64,000 nt of DNA from Paenibacillus durus ATCC 35681 (GTDB taxonomy: Bacteria > Bacillota > Bacilli > Paenibacillales > Paenibacillaceae): positions 3,720,001 through 3,784,000 of the forward strand of contig NZ_CP011114.1 in NCBI RefSeq assembly GCF_000993825.1, written 5' to 3'. The notes under the pieces are model-generated. The model made no database searches, was not told where the DNA came from, and saw only the letters and a program-made list of their open reading frames with translations. Made by a program: the position numbers and the translations under genes. Position 1 is the stretch's first letter; every line of letters begins with the position of its first letter. This document shows, piece after piece, positions 9,264-17,734 of this stretch.

Positions 9264-10367
9264 TTACTTCAAAGTGAAGTGTGATGTGATCAAGAAGTTG
9301 TTGATTGGCAATGTCGGAATCCCCTCCCACTCCAGAGTGAACACAGTGCCATTTCGCGAAACCTTTATCGAATCAGAAACAAATCCGCTTATCCAACCAT
9401 TTTTCTGAAATCCCTGAATTTGAGACACCAAATCATTGTAGATGGTTACCTCGATACCATTTACAGTTGGAGTTCCCACATACTTTGTCTCGAAATAAGA
9501 TTCCAGGTTAGCTGACATGTCGTCCTTCAGCGTGGAGACAGAAAGTTCACTTTGCGTGAGGTCATCGCTCGTTGAAAGGGTTACGCCCTGCACAATACGA
9601 AAGCCCACGTTTTTGACCGATTCAATCGGGCAAACATGGGCTTCCAGAAGCGTTTCGATTTCCTGACCGATATATATCTTTTCAAGACCGTCGAATCTCA
9701 CCAACTTGTATGTTACCGGCTGCTGCGACTCTTGGCCTGCCCAAATCCCAGCAATGGCCGCTGCCATATAATAACCCGGCTTAACTACCTTGTTCCCAGT
9801 GCTATCTGCAACCAGCGGGCAAGGTGTCGCAAGCAGACCTCGTTCGACGGGGATTGCTGCAGCCGCCGCTTGAATATCTGCGATGCTAGTGCCAGCAGCG
9901 TGACCATAAAATGCCCTGCGCCGCTTCCGGTTCTTGGTGTTTGACATTAAGGTAATGTGGGTATCGACCTTCGCCCATACCGCTGCCTGGGTCGTAATGG
10001 GAATGATCCCGCTAACTTCCTCGGGCTGAAGCAGATCAATGGCGGCCTGCCATTCTGCATCCGTAGGTGCTGTGGCTGGATCCGTAACAGCTGCGGCTGA
10101 TACGGCGATCAGATCAGCTCCATGACGCCAGGCCACGTTCATTACTTCAAGCAGCTCCCCCTCACCGACAGCGGCGGCTGCCAGCTTGGGATCGTTAAAA
10201 TAAGCTACAGTTCCAGGGGTGATCGTCGCCCCTGTACCAGATGGGCCGATTACAGCCAGCACCTTTAGCGATCCAGGCGTAACCGGCACCATCCCGGAGG
10301 AATCCACAGTGGAATAAGCTCCTGGGCGTTTGATGGTCGCGCCGCCGAATGAAATATTAATGCTCAT
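9264..10367 (-). CDS. Contractile tail sheath protein
   Basis: A 367-residue sheath protein. The N-terminus (I-S-F-G-G-A-T-I-K-R-P-G-A-Y-S-T-V-D) has the typical sheath opening, followed by K-V-L-A-V-I-G-P-S-G-T-G. The middle is alpha/beta. The C-terminal part carries the conserved region that packs on the tube. Two ATGs are adjacent (10370 and 10367). The second has better spacing from GGAGGT and is chosen. This gene is the clearest evidence that the prophage is a myovirus. Confidence 0.92.
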   Translation of the reverse strand: MSINISFGGATIKRPGAYSTVDSSGMVPVTPGSLKVLAVIGPSGTGATITPGTVAYFNDPKLAAAAVGEGELLEVMNVAWRHGADLIAVSAAAVTDPATAPTDAEWQAAIDLLQPEEVSGIIPITTQAAVWAKVDTHITLMSNTKNRKRRRAFYGHAAGTSIADIQAAAAAIPVERGLLATPCPLVADSTGNKVVKPGYYMAAAIAGIWAGQESQQPVTYKLVRFDGLEKIYIGQEIETLLEAHVCPIESVKNVGFRIVQGVTLSTSDDLTQSELSVSTLKDDMSANLESYFETKYVGTPTVNGIEVTIYNDLVSQIQGFQKNGWISGFVSDSIKVSRNGTVFTLEWEGIPTLPINNFLITSHFTLK

Positions 10368-10378
10368 CATGTACCTCC

Positions 10379-10612
10379 TTAATATTGAGTTTTGGACTGC
10401 TGCTCGAAAGCGAGCTTCCAAGCCGACTCTGTTTTTTCCTGAAGGAGTTCGGCGCGAGTCCGAGCTTCGTAACGATAGCTGGCCACAAGACCAGGATGCA
10501 CAGTATGCTTTTCCAAATAAGCATCCAAGCTCATACCTTTCGGTTCAGCAGCATCCTTTGGGGCTTGCTCCTCGACATCGGGAGCGGGTGTATTACGGCT
10601 CTTCTGTGTCAA
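10379..10612 (-). CDS. Small phage structural-region protein, unknown
   Basis: A 77-residue protein with a Pro/Glu/Lys-rich, probably unstructured N-terminal third and a helical C-terminal part rich in Arg, Glu and Gln. It overlaps the end of the upstream tail-completion gene by about 20 bases and ends just before the sheath ribosome site. I recognise no domain. The tight fit in the operon supports a real gene. Confidence 0.65.
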   Translation of the reverse strand: MTQKSRNTPAPDVEEQAPKDAAEPKGMSLDAYLEKHTVHPGLVASYRYEARTRAELLQEKTESAWKLAFEQQSKTQY

Positions 10613-11141
10613 CGACTACACCTCCATTTACAAAAATATTTGTAATGATTTCGGCCATCTCGCCGACTTGAACATCCAGGGGATTAAGATACGATATTAC
10701 AACGCTGGCCCAGTACACGGGAAACGGTGCAACCTGTCCGGTGAAGTCACTCTCATCCTTGCCGCCTTCCACTGTAAAGCTCCGAACGCCTTGCTCCACA
10801 ATGACCGGCCGGAAGACCATCAGTAGTGCCTTCAGCAGCCGATATGCCCGTTCTCGCTCATCTGCATTTGTATGCCATATCCGCACTTCCATGGATTCTT
10901 GGTAGTAGGCGCTGTACACCTCACTGTATTCAAGCAAATCTGTATCAAAATCGCTGCCGGCGAAATCGCCCAGTGAATGAACAGTTTCACTGTCAGCAGT
11001 CCGATTAATTCCAATGCAGGGCAGTTCTGCTGCGGTCTGCGGGTCAGACTTCAGCACATTCATTCGCACTCCAGCTTTTTGAAACCCCGCCTTCAGAAAC
11101 TGTAGCAGCTTTTCCTTCACATCCACCGTGTTAAAATCCAA
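10593..11141 (-). CDS. Tail completion/terminator protein candidate
   Basis: A 182-residue protein. I place the start at the TTG at 11141 because GGAGGAGGATAA lies directly upstream and overlaps the previous stop. Longer in-frame starts would run deep into the preceding gene. It has an N-terminal helix (K-E-K-L-L-Q-F-L-K), a central Tyr/Glu-rich part and a C-terminal beta segment. Position between a gp10-like protein and the sheath gene is where tail terminators occur. The assignment rests on order, not on a clear motif. Confidence 0.66.
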   Translation of the reverse strand: MDFNTVDVKEKLLQFLKAGFQKAGVRMNVLKSDPQTAAELPCIGINRTADSETVHSLGDFAGSDFDTDLLEYSEVYSAYYQESMEVRIWHTNADERERAYRLLKALLMVFRPVIVEQGVRSFTVEGGKDESDFTGQVAPFPVYWASVVISYLNPLDVQVGEMAEIITNIFVNGGVVVDTEEP

Positions 11142-11142
11142 A

Positions 11143-11955
11143 TTATCCTCCTCCCAGCCCCGCAGCAGCCAAGTCCTTCTGGAAACCTTGGACAATCATG
11201 TCCCGGACCTGATCGCGCGTATTCTCAATGACGGCTTCCCGAATCGGCTTCGGCTTGATTGTCGGCCGGCGCCAGCTTTTGGGATCGGAGTTTTCCGACA
11301 CTCGCCGGAAAGTTAGGTACTGCGTTTGACCGGCTCCACCCATTTTTACCATACCTTGATGCTTACCAGTCTTCCACGAATAGCCCGCCCCCGGATGTGA
11401 TCCCGTGTGGCTCCGCTTTCCAGTATCGTCCGACTTGATCCTCCCACCCCATGAATACGTTCGGGACGGTAAAGAGGATGTCACGCGGCTGAACTCAAGC
11501 TTCTTCGCCTGCTCATGCATTCGCTTGGGCATATCCGCCATTGTGGCAGATCCCGGCGCGCCATGGCGAAAGGGGACGGTGACATACTTTTTCCCGTTCG
11601 CACCGACCTTTGCCTTTGAAGAAGCCAACAACTTAGGTTTCAAATCCTTGGCTTCCTGGCCGCTTTCTATAGCTGCACCATGTCTGGAGGTGGAGAATAC
11701 TTCCCCCGTCAGGTCGTCCGGGAATCGCAGACCATCCTGGATGCTCCGAACGTATTCACCAGTCTGCACACCTATGCGGAATGTCCCGCCGCTGTAGCTA
11801 ACTTCCACGCCCGAGGCGTATTGAATCCATGTAGCTTGAATCAAATCTATCGTCGCCGCACGCACAGCTTCACGTGTATAGGGAAGGCGGTCGCGATTGG
11901 AAAGGGTAGCGATAATGTTATCCAGTGCCGGTAATTCAGCCTGTATGGACACCAT
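11143..11955 (-). CDS. Minor head-tail protein, HK97 gp10-like candidate
   Basis: A 270-residue basic protein. The start is placed at ATG 11955 (M-V-S-I-Q-A-E-L), with GGGAGG about 15 bases upstream and a 20-base overlap with the preceding gene. The longer frame upstream reads antisense-like through that gene and is unlikely. The body is rich in Arg, Lys, Ser and Gly, with R-H-G-A and S-W-R-R-P-T-I stretches resembling gp10-type head-tail joining proteins. Role inferred from order. Confidence 0.68.
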   Translation of the reverse strand: MVSIQAELPALDNIIATLSNRDRLPYTREAVRAATIDLIQATWIQYASGVEVSYSGGTFRIGVQTGEYVRSIQDGLRFPDDLTGEVFSTSRHGAAIESGQEAKDLKPKLLASSKAKVGANGKKYVTVPFRHGAPGSATMADMPKRMHEQAKKLEFSRVTSSLPSRTYSWGGRIKSDDTGKRSHTGSHPGAGYSWKTGKHQGMVKMGGAGQTQYLTFRRVSENSDPKSWRRPTIKPKPIREAVIENTRDQVRDMIVQGFQKDLAAAGLGGG

Positions 11956-12676
11956 GCTCACGCAGGACACCTCCCGGGTAATACCGAAGCAGCACTGTGC
12001 GCGGCAAATCCTGATTGTTCTGGTGCCGGGGGCGGGGGAGGACAGCGTAAACGGTATAAACAGGACGATGCATGTATATGACGCTGTATTGCGCCCCTGG
12101 TGTGGGCTGATTGCCCGTCCAGACGATCGTTGCCCCGTCCACTTCGTAATCATCCCCAGCAGCGTACAGCGTTGTTGTGGCGCTGTCAGGATCATGCATG
12201 CGAACCGAGAGCACCTTGGTCACCTTAGGATTCAAAAGCGTGTCCGCCGGGCGCCCGTGCAGCTCTGTGTCCTTCATGATAACCTCAGACGTCTTCACTT
12301 CATCGTCAATCAGCGTCACAACATCACCAGCCCCGATATTGAACATCGGTACCGGCTCCCGGCCGGACCGATCAAAGCTGCCTTCCGGCGTACGCAAAAA
12401 CATATTGGCCGGTATGCTCATCAGAGCGTCTCCAACCTCAAACATGCCGGCATAAGCCAGATAGTCCTTGCTTGTGGTCACGCTCTGCACAAGTGCGCGG
12501 CAGGTCTTCACCGGCTCATACACAAAGCCTGTGCCTCCGCAGATCGGGCAACCATAGCGCGGCTGCCCGCTATCCAAATTGATGCAGGAGCAGCGTATGG
12601 ACTCTTGCCAAAGCACATCACGCCCATGACGAGCGATCAGGTCCTCGAATTTTTGCCCATTAATCTGAATATCCAC
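11936..12676 (-). CDS. Head-tail protein with a CxC...CxxC zinc-ribbon-like motif
   Basis: A 246-residue protein starting with GTG at 12676 behind GGAGG. Residues about 29-50 contain C-S-C then C-P-I-C-G-G-T-G, a DnaJ-type or rubredoxin-like knuckle that could bind zinc. The rest is beta-rich with repeated V-T-L-I-D-D-E-V and Y-x-V-I-Y-M strands. It lies between the presumed connector and the gp10-like gene, so it may be a head closure protein. The metal site is seen; the role is inferred. Confidence 0.68.
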   Translation of the reverse strand: MDIQINGQKFEDLIARHGRDVLWQESIRCSCINLDSGQPRYGCPICGGTGFVYEPVKTCRALVQSVTTSKDYLAYAGMFEVGDALMSIPANMFLRTPEGSFDRSGREPVPMFNIGAGDVVTLIDDEVKTSEVIMKDTELHGRPADTLLNPKVTKVLSVRMHDPDSATTTLYAAGDDYEVDGATIVWTGNQPTPGAQYSVIYMHRPVYTVYAVLPRPRHQNNQDLPRTVLLRYYPGGVLREHGVHTG

Positions 12677-12678
12677 TT

Positions 12679-13557
12679 CTAAATTCCTCCCATCGTGAAG
12701 CCGCGCATTTTGGTGCGGGCTCCGCCTCCTGCCGGGCTAAAGAAGTCCTTGACCTCCTGCTGCAGCTGCGTAATATGGGCCGAATAGGTACCATACATAG
12801 CGGAAGCCGTGGATTGAAATGATTCAGCTACGCCGTCCAGCGTCAGCGAGTAGCCCGCTACGCCGGCCAAAGTAGCGTCACCAGCAACACCCAGCACGGC
12901 CACCGCCGCTTGTTTGCCGACCACCGCCCGGATATCCTCTGTTAGTTGCTCCTTGGTGAGCCCGGCAGTGTAGTCAACGTGGAAGACCTGCGGAGTCCTG
13001 GAGAGCAGCGGGGCCGCAAACGGGGCCGTACTATAACCGGTTGGATATCCTCCGAGCATAGGCACACCCTCACCCTTAGTGACTACATGCAATTGGCTCG
13101 ACTTCTTGTAGAGCTTTATCCAGTCTGGATATTGCATGAAATCTATACTGACCTGCCCACCATATGCGACCAACTTGAACGCCGAAAGATCGCTGACATA
13201 CCGCTGCCGCAACTGGAGGAAACCAAAGTTCCGCCAGCGCTGCGCATCGTGATCATAAGCTGGTTCATCAATTTCATAATCAACACCCTGTTCCAGCCCC
13301 CGCGCCTCTGCATTACAGCGGATAATTGTCGGCTTGAGGAAAATGCCCAGTTGCCGCTCCGTATCCTTCACAGCCGCCAACAGGTATCCGAGTATATCCC
13401 GGTCCTCCATGGTCTGGCCGAACTGATCAGCAAGCGTCAGTCCATAACACCAACGCCTCCTGACTTCATCCGGCGTGGGCAGCCCCACAGGGGAGCTGTA
13501 GGTTATCTCCCCTGTATCCGGGTCCTCTTGCGACTCGTAGTACGGAATGATTGACAT
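12679..13557 (-). CDS. Head-tail connector/adaptor candidate
   Basis: A 292-residue protein. The first 170 residues are rich in Tyr, Asp and Arg and resemble head-to-tail adaptors of SPO1-like phages (P-T-P-D-E-V-R-R-R-W ... E-x-D-I-L-G-Y-L-L). The C-terminal 100 residues are Ala/Gly/Thr-rich and helical, ending in a glycine-rich tail. It follows the capsid and a small acidic protein. No enzymatic motif is visible. Family assignment is tentative. Confidence 0.68.
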   Translation of the reverse strand: MSIIPYYESQEDPDTGEITYSSPVGLPTPDEVRRRWCYGLTLADQFGQTMEDRDILGYLLAAVKDTERQLGIFLKPTIIRCNAEARGLEQGVDYEIDEPAYDHDAQRWRNFGFLQLRQRYVSDLSAFKLVAYGGQVSIDFMQYPDWIKLYKKSSQLHVVTKGEGVPMLGGYPTGYSTAPFAAPLLSRTPQVFHVDYTAGLTKEQLTEDIRAVVGKQAAVAVLGVAGDATLAGVAGYSLTLDGVAESFQSTASAMYGTYSAHITQLQQEVKDFFSPAGGGARTKMRGFTMGGI

Positions 13558-13562
13558 AACAG

Positions 13563-13838
13563 TTACTCCTTGGTTTCAGGCGGTGCAGCTTGGTCCTGAT
13601 CAGTTGGCGACTGGTCTTGTTTTCCTTTGCCAGTATCCTTCTTACCTTTGGGGTCATCTGGTGTCGAGGTGGCTGGCTTTTTGAGCTTTTCCTTGTACTC
13701 TTCATACCCCGGAATCTCTAGCAGCACATCGCCGATAATCTCATCAACATCAGCTACGCCGGTTTCATCAAAATGTACCGTTTCATCCAGCACGACGATA
13801 TCCAGCGGGTACTCACCCCGCGTTTTACGAATCTTCAA
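13563..13838 (-). CDS. Small protein after the capsid gene, disordered tail
   Basis: A 91-residue protein with a TTG start at 13838, GGAG 9 bases upstream. Residues 1-50 are mixed alpha/beta and acidic. Residues 50-91 are a Lys/Asp/Pro/Gln-rich segment that looks disordered. It is separated from the capsid gene by a terminator, so it may be made at a lower level. Function unknown, possibly a head-associated or Rho-like N-terminal fragment type often found here. Confidence 0.62.
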   Translation of the reverse strand: MKIRKTRGEYPLDIVVLDETVHFDETGVADVDEIIGDVLLEIPGYEEYKEKLKKPATSTPDDPKGKKDTGKGKQDQSPTDQDQAAPPETKE

Positions 13839-13860
13839 TTCCTTCAGCTCCTTTCAGAAT

Positions 13861-13892
13861 GAAAAACAAAAAGAGAGGTTTGTCACCTCTCT
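13861..13892 (-). terminator. Intrinsic terminator after the major capsid gene
   Basis: Perfect 8-bp stem AGAGAGGT / ACCTCTCT (13872-13879 and 13885-13892) starts at the capsid stop codon and is followed on the minus strand by TTTTGTTTTTC. It should stop much of the transcript after the capsid gene. Confidence 0.85.
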
Positions 13893-15367
13893 TAAGCATG
13901 TACCGGTTTAATTGTGCCGTAGCTTTCTGCTCCATAGCTCGGAGCATACAGTTCACGGTTGCTGTTCTGGCCAAGTTTGCCGACATTTTTAAAAATGACA
14001 ATGCGGCGCGGGTTGTAGACCTGCAGCATGCCGAACAGCAGAATCATGAACTTGCTAGTGGTATCCACCAACCCCAACGGTACCCGCATCAAATCAGCCA
14101 GCTTTTTGAAGGCAAGAACATCATCGCCGTCGTTGTCGATCAAGAAGCAATATTCGGTGCCAGGAATATCCTCGCCGTTATCAACCAGCACCTGATTTGC
14201 TCCTGCTCCCGCATCGGTGAATTCCGTCATAAATTCGGCCAGCTGCGGATCGGAGTAGTAACCCCGATATACCTTATAGCTCTTGGCCTGCAAATTCGGA
14301 TCACCGTTCAAGACGCGGGGGATCGTAATTTCTACTGTTTGTCCGGCTGCAACGGCTACTGCACCGGTCCCAACTGGGGAAGACTCCCCGGAAGTCCCCT
14401 TGGAACTTACAAAATAGAAGTAAGTGCCGGCTTCAAGCTTGGAAGCTGAATCTGCTTTTGCTACTGCAGCAGCAGTAGCTGGAGTTGCAGGAGAATCCTT
14501 CTGGCTAACCTGTTTTGGCGCACCATCAGGCTTCAAGAAACGATCTGCTATAAAATCGATGTTGGCGGCGTTGGCGGCGTATCCCCGGACAGGTTGGCCC
14601 ATACGAACGTTACTGCCAATGTCCACAATGCGCTGCCGTCCAGTCGGACCAATAAACAGCTTCGAGAAATCTTTGTGCACTTGGTTGGTCAGATACAACT
14701 GCAGCAAGGCACCGCCGTAATTGTCGCTGATGATCGTAGCAGCATCTTCCAGAATTTCCTCACTAAGCGGATTCCCGCGCATATCGATAATATGCTGGGT
14801 CGCATATGGCTTCCCAGATACAAATTTCTTTACTTGAGCAAGAACGCCATCGATTGCAAGAGGATTCTTGCTGCTATCTCCGAAGTAAAGATTTTTGTTT
14901 ACCTGCTGCAGCAACCACATGGTCCCGTTGCGTGTCTCTGCAGCCACAGCATCGCCGACCCCCACAGTATTGACTATTTGAGCCGGAAGAGTCGTTCCGC
15001 GCGTTACGCCCATAAATTTAACCAAACCAGCTTGACGGATATAATTACTATTCCGCTCCACCGGCCGGCCACCCTCGACAATGAACGGGTCGCCGTCATT
15101 TCCGTAGGAATCAAGAACATTGAACTCTTCGACCGTGCTGGCCGCGCCCTTTTTGGGGATGTTTCTCCAAAGGCTTAAATGTTCCTCTTTGGCGGTCACG
15201 ATCCGGAGAGTCGTTTCGAGTGACTGCGGGCGAATCGCGGACATATCACCATAAATTCCATTTCCGTAAGCTTCACCCGGCGTACCTGTCCCCATTGCCT
15301 TAACCAATGCTTCCAAGTCTTGTTGAGTCATCTGGCCGAAGCCATCTGGCAGATTTGTCAAATCCAT
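13892..15367 (-). CDS. Major capsid protein with inserted Ig/Fn3-like domain
   Basis: A 491-residue protein after the protease-scaffold gene. It has the N-terminal L-E-T-T-L-R-I-V-T-x-K-E-E-H-L and long helical and P-domain order of SU10/P2-like HK97-fold capsids. Residues about 285-385 break this pattern with A-G-T-Y-F-Y-F-V-S-S-K-G-x-S-G-E-S-S-P and a Y-K-V-Y-R-G strand, which reads as an immunoglobulin or fibronectin-type module. This would project from the shell. A terminator follows directly, as for a very abundant product. Confidence 0.88.
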   Translation of the reverse strand: MDLTNLPDGFGQMTQQDLEALVKAMGTGTPGEAYGNGIYGDMSAIRPQSLETTLRIVTAKEEHLSLWRNIPKKGAASTVEEFNVLDSYGNDGDPFIVEGGRPVERNSNYIRQAGLVKFMGVTRGTTLPAQIVNTVGVGDAVAAETRNGTMWLLQQVNKNLYFGDSSKNPLAIDGVLAQVKKFVSGKPYATQHIIDMRGNPLSEEILEDAATIISDNYGGALLQLYLTNQVHKDFSKLFIGPTGRQRIVDIGSNVRMGQPVRGYAANAANIDFIADRFLKPDGAPKQVSQKDSPATPATAAAVAKADSASKLEAGTYFYFVSSKGTSGESSPVGTGAVAVAAGQTVEITIPRVLNGDPNLQAKSYKVYRGYYSDPQLAEFMTEFTDAGAGANQVLVDNGEDIPGTEYCFLIDNDGDDVLAFKKLADLMRVPLGLVDTTSKFMILLFGMLQVYNPRRIVIFKNVGKLGQNSNRELYAPSYGAESYGTIKPVHA

Positions 15368-15383
15368 ATGTCAGTCCCCCTTC

Positions 15384-16337
15384 TTAAACTCCCAATTTTT
15401 CTTTCACGCTGGCCGGTAAAGACAGACGCTCCAACGGAGTCCCTGTTTCAAACCGAATGACTTCACTTCCTGACAGTTCACCGGCTTCAAAGGATTTCTC
15501 CAGTGTGGCAAGCACTTCCTGACGAGTCATTTCTTTACCGTCCGGACGTGTGACCGTGGTCAAATCGCGCTGCCCGAGGACACTTTGGCGCTGTTGTGGC
15601 TGATTCAGAGACTTACGCAGTTCAGCATTATCAGTGCTGAGAGCATCCAGTTTTGTTTCCAGCGATTTAATGAGTGCAGAGTCCTCGCCTTGCTTTTTAA
15701 TAAGCAGCGTGAGTGATTTCTCCAGCCCTCCCAGTTGAGCGCCAATATCCGCTGTACACATTTTCTTGTCTTGCCGCTGCTGTTGTTGATCGTCTTTCAT
15801 AGGTAATCCATCTCCCTTTGTAAATGATTTGACCAGCTCCGCATAGGTCATGGTATTGACCGGATTCATGGTGAGCACCACATTTCGCAGAACAGATTTT
15901 ATAATTTTGCCTGTCTGGCGGTCGCGTTCGACTACACCGCCTTCAATGGACCATCCAACGTGCCGGCTGCTCTGCGATTTCTGTAAGTCTTCTATCGCAA
16001 CTACAGCCTGCACGGAAAGGTCACGATTGGCAAAAAGACGTCCTTTGACAAAGACGCCATTGACCGATTTATGCAGAGCAGGATGATCGAACTGACCAAT
16101 CTTAACCTCAACTGGCTCCCCAATGAACTGATTGGGAGCATTCCCGTGTTCCCACTTGATCCAGCCTTTGGACAAAAAATAGGATGTGTCCATTCCTTCC
16201 GGAGAAATACTGTCCGCCTGCTCGTCCTCATCGTCGCTGGAGATCACGCCTTGTACGATGTAATCGCCGTTGGCATCCATCTCGACCGACTTTTCCAACG
16301 GGACAAATAGGCGGAAAGTGTCTTGAATCTCTTCCAA
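15384..16337 (-). CDS. Prohead protease fused to scaffold protein (XkdF-like)
   Basis: A 317-residue protein. Residues 1-170 match the XkdF-type prohead protease: V-Q-G-V-I-S-S-D-D-E-D, a K-W-E-H-G strand that would give the catalytic His, and S-R-H-V-G-W-S-I-E-G-G with the Ser region. Residues 180-317 are Gln/Lys/Leu-rich coiled coil typical of scaffolds. A second in-frame ATG at 15800 (M-K-D-D-Q) has its own GGGAGA upstream, so a separate 138-residue scaffold may be made from within the gene. The protease matures the shell and removes the scaffold. Confidence 0.84.
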   Translation of the reverse strand: MEEIQDTFRLFVPLEKSVEMDANGDYIVQGVISSDDEDEQADSISPEGMDTSYFLSKGWIKWEHGNAPNQFIGEPVEVKIGQFDHPALHKSVNGVFVKGRLFANRDLSVQAVVAIEDLQKSQSSRHVGWSIEGGVVERDRQTGKIIKSVLRNVVLTMNPVNTMTYAELVKSFTKGDGLPMKDDQQQQRQDKKMCTADIGAQLGGLEKSLTLLIKKQGEDSALIKSLETKLDALSTDNAELRKSLNQPQQRQSVLGQRDLTTVTRPDGKEMTRQEVLATLEKSFEAGELSGSEVIRFETGTPLERLSLPASVKEKLGV

Positions 16338-16354
16338 ACCTGTTCACCCCTTCC

Positions 16355-16567
16355 CTATACGCGCGGCGGCCAATTCCACTGCCCGCCCTTTTCGCCCTGC
16401 TTAACATTGGTATTGAAGAACATGCCTGTGGGGTTGAGCACACAAAGATGTACGGTGGTGTCGTCCACCACGCCTGTGATCACGGCAGCGCGGGCTTCAC
16501 TTCTGAATTCACCACCTGGTGTACCATAGCTGTAATAATGTACAATGCGGCCTACTGTCGGTTTCAT
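16355..16567 (-). CDS. Small conserved phage protein, unknown function
   Basis: A 70-residue protein. I place the start at ATG 16567 (M-K-P-T-V-G-R-I-V-H-Y), because a near-perfect AAGGAGGTGA lies 8 bases upstream. The sequence (V-H-Y-Y-S-Y-G-T-P-G-G-E, L-C-V-L-N-P-T-G-M-F-F-N, W-N-W-P-P) recalls a small protein common in many unrelated phages. Here it lies between the Mu F-like gene and the protease, right behind a terminator, which is unusual for it. Function unknown. Confidence 0.78.
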   Translation of the reverse strand: MKPTVGRIVHYYSYGTPGGEFRSEARAAVITGVVDDTTVHLCVLNPTGMFFNTNVKQGEKGGQWNWPPRV

Positions 16568-16593
16568 CCGGTTAATCACCTCCTTCCAAGGCA

Positions 16594-16620
16594 TGAAAAA
16601 AACACCCTACTCAGTGGGTG
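16594..16620 (-). terminator. Intrinsic terminator after the Mu F-like gene
   Basis: On the minus strand CACCC ... GGGTG with inner ACT/AGT pairing encloses the stop codon of the upstream gene and is followed by seven T residues (16594-16600). The late operon is therefore interrupted before the protease and capsid genes, so read-through, antitermination or a local promoter is needed. Confidence 0.75.
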
Positions 16621-17734
16621 CTTCATTCTCCGATTTTGTTGGTAGCTTGGAAACACGGCCGACCCTCATCCATCGATGCCGGCAGTGAGGATGCAAAGGG
16701 CAGCAAGGCCACCATTCCGCTACCTTGCGTCCGATATTGGTCTTTCCTGGCCAAATGTATTTGTATCCATCAGTCATAGGTTTATCCGAGACAATAAATG
16801 TTTTGCCCTCCAGCAGCCGCTGGCAGTGCGGGCAGGCACCAGGAACCGTAGCGACTTGTATAATATCGCCTGGACTCAGGCTTGCCAGGTACGCATCGTT
16901 GGTCGCCATAGCCAACTCTGTAATGGCTACCCGGCGCCAGTCCCGGTTCTGATCCCCATACATGTCAAAGAACGCTTGAGAAAGCTTCTGTGCTCCCCAG
17001 CGCTCTTTTTGTGCTTGGATTATCAGTTCTTTCGCTCCTGCCCGGTGATTATCCGCTATTTGGCTCAATTTCTCGGCCGCATGCACAACGGACTGTTCGA
17101 GACCTTGATATTCCAAAGGAGATAAAGAAACCATTTCAACCTGTTTCTCATCAGTCCATAGCCGAAATGGGAAAGGCTCCTTCTTGGCCGCTTTAAGCGT
17201 CTCAGGCAATTGATCAAGCATGGCCGCCGTAATTGTAAGCTTCGCCTTTTCCTCTTGGCTTCGGTAAATACCCAGCAATCCGGACCGAACGATGTATTTT
17301 TCCGCAAGTTTGTCGACCTTTTGAAACTGGTCACGGATTTTCTGATCTACTTTACGGATGAGCTGCAAAGGAGAATCCACCACTCCATATTTAAGTAGCC
17401 TTCTCCATCCACCGCCCTTTGACCGCATTTTTTTCACCAGGTCACTGATCCGGTTCTTATCCCCTGGACCTTTCTGCAACTCATCCACGGGCAAGTCCAA
17501 TAAAACTAGCAGCGAAGCCAGCATTTGCTGACCAATCGCATCCAACTCAGCGTAAAACGCATCTTCCAGAGCCGCGATCAGCGGATCGTCTGAGGCGTCC
17601 CACATACTGCGCCCGCCCTGCGGCCGTTCCGGAGGAACAGCGAGTGCCTTGGATAAGGACTCAATGATTCGGCGCCGATCCTCCAACGGGAATGAGCGTA
17701 CCGCCGGCGGCAGCTTTATCTGAAGCTTCGACAT
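16607..17734 (-). CDS. Minor head protein, phage Mu F-like
   Basis: A 375-residue protein next to the portal gene. The C-terminal 150 residues hold the Mu F-type domain: W-G-A-Q-K-L-S-Q-A-F, R-V-A-I-T-E-L-A, A-C-P-H-C-Q-R-L-L-E-G-K and a final H-P-H-C-R-H-R-W. These Cys/His residues could bind a metal. ATG at 17734 overlaps the portal stop as TGATG and has GGGAGG upstream. A TTG one codon before is less likely. Such proteins enter the head and may be ejected or help assembly. Confidence 0.83.
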   Translation of the reverse strand: MSKLQIKLPPAVRSFPLEDRRRIIESLSKALAVPPERPQGGRSMWDASDDPLIAALEDAFYAELDAIGQQMLASLLVLLDLPVDELQKGPGDKNRISDLVKKMRSKGGGWRRLLKYGVVDSPLQLIRKVDQKIRDQFQKVDKLAEKYIVRSGLLGIYRSQEEKAKLTITAAMLDQLPETLKAAKKEPFPFRLWTDEKQVEMVSLSPLEYQGLEQSVVHAAEKLSQIADNHRAGAKELIIQAQKERWGAQKLSQAFFDMYGDQNRDWRRVAITELAMATNDAYLASLSPGDIIQVATVPGACPHCQRLLEGKTFIVSDKPMTDGYKYIWPGKTNIGRKVAEWWPCCPLHPHCRHRWMRVGRVSKLPTKSENEAPTE

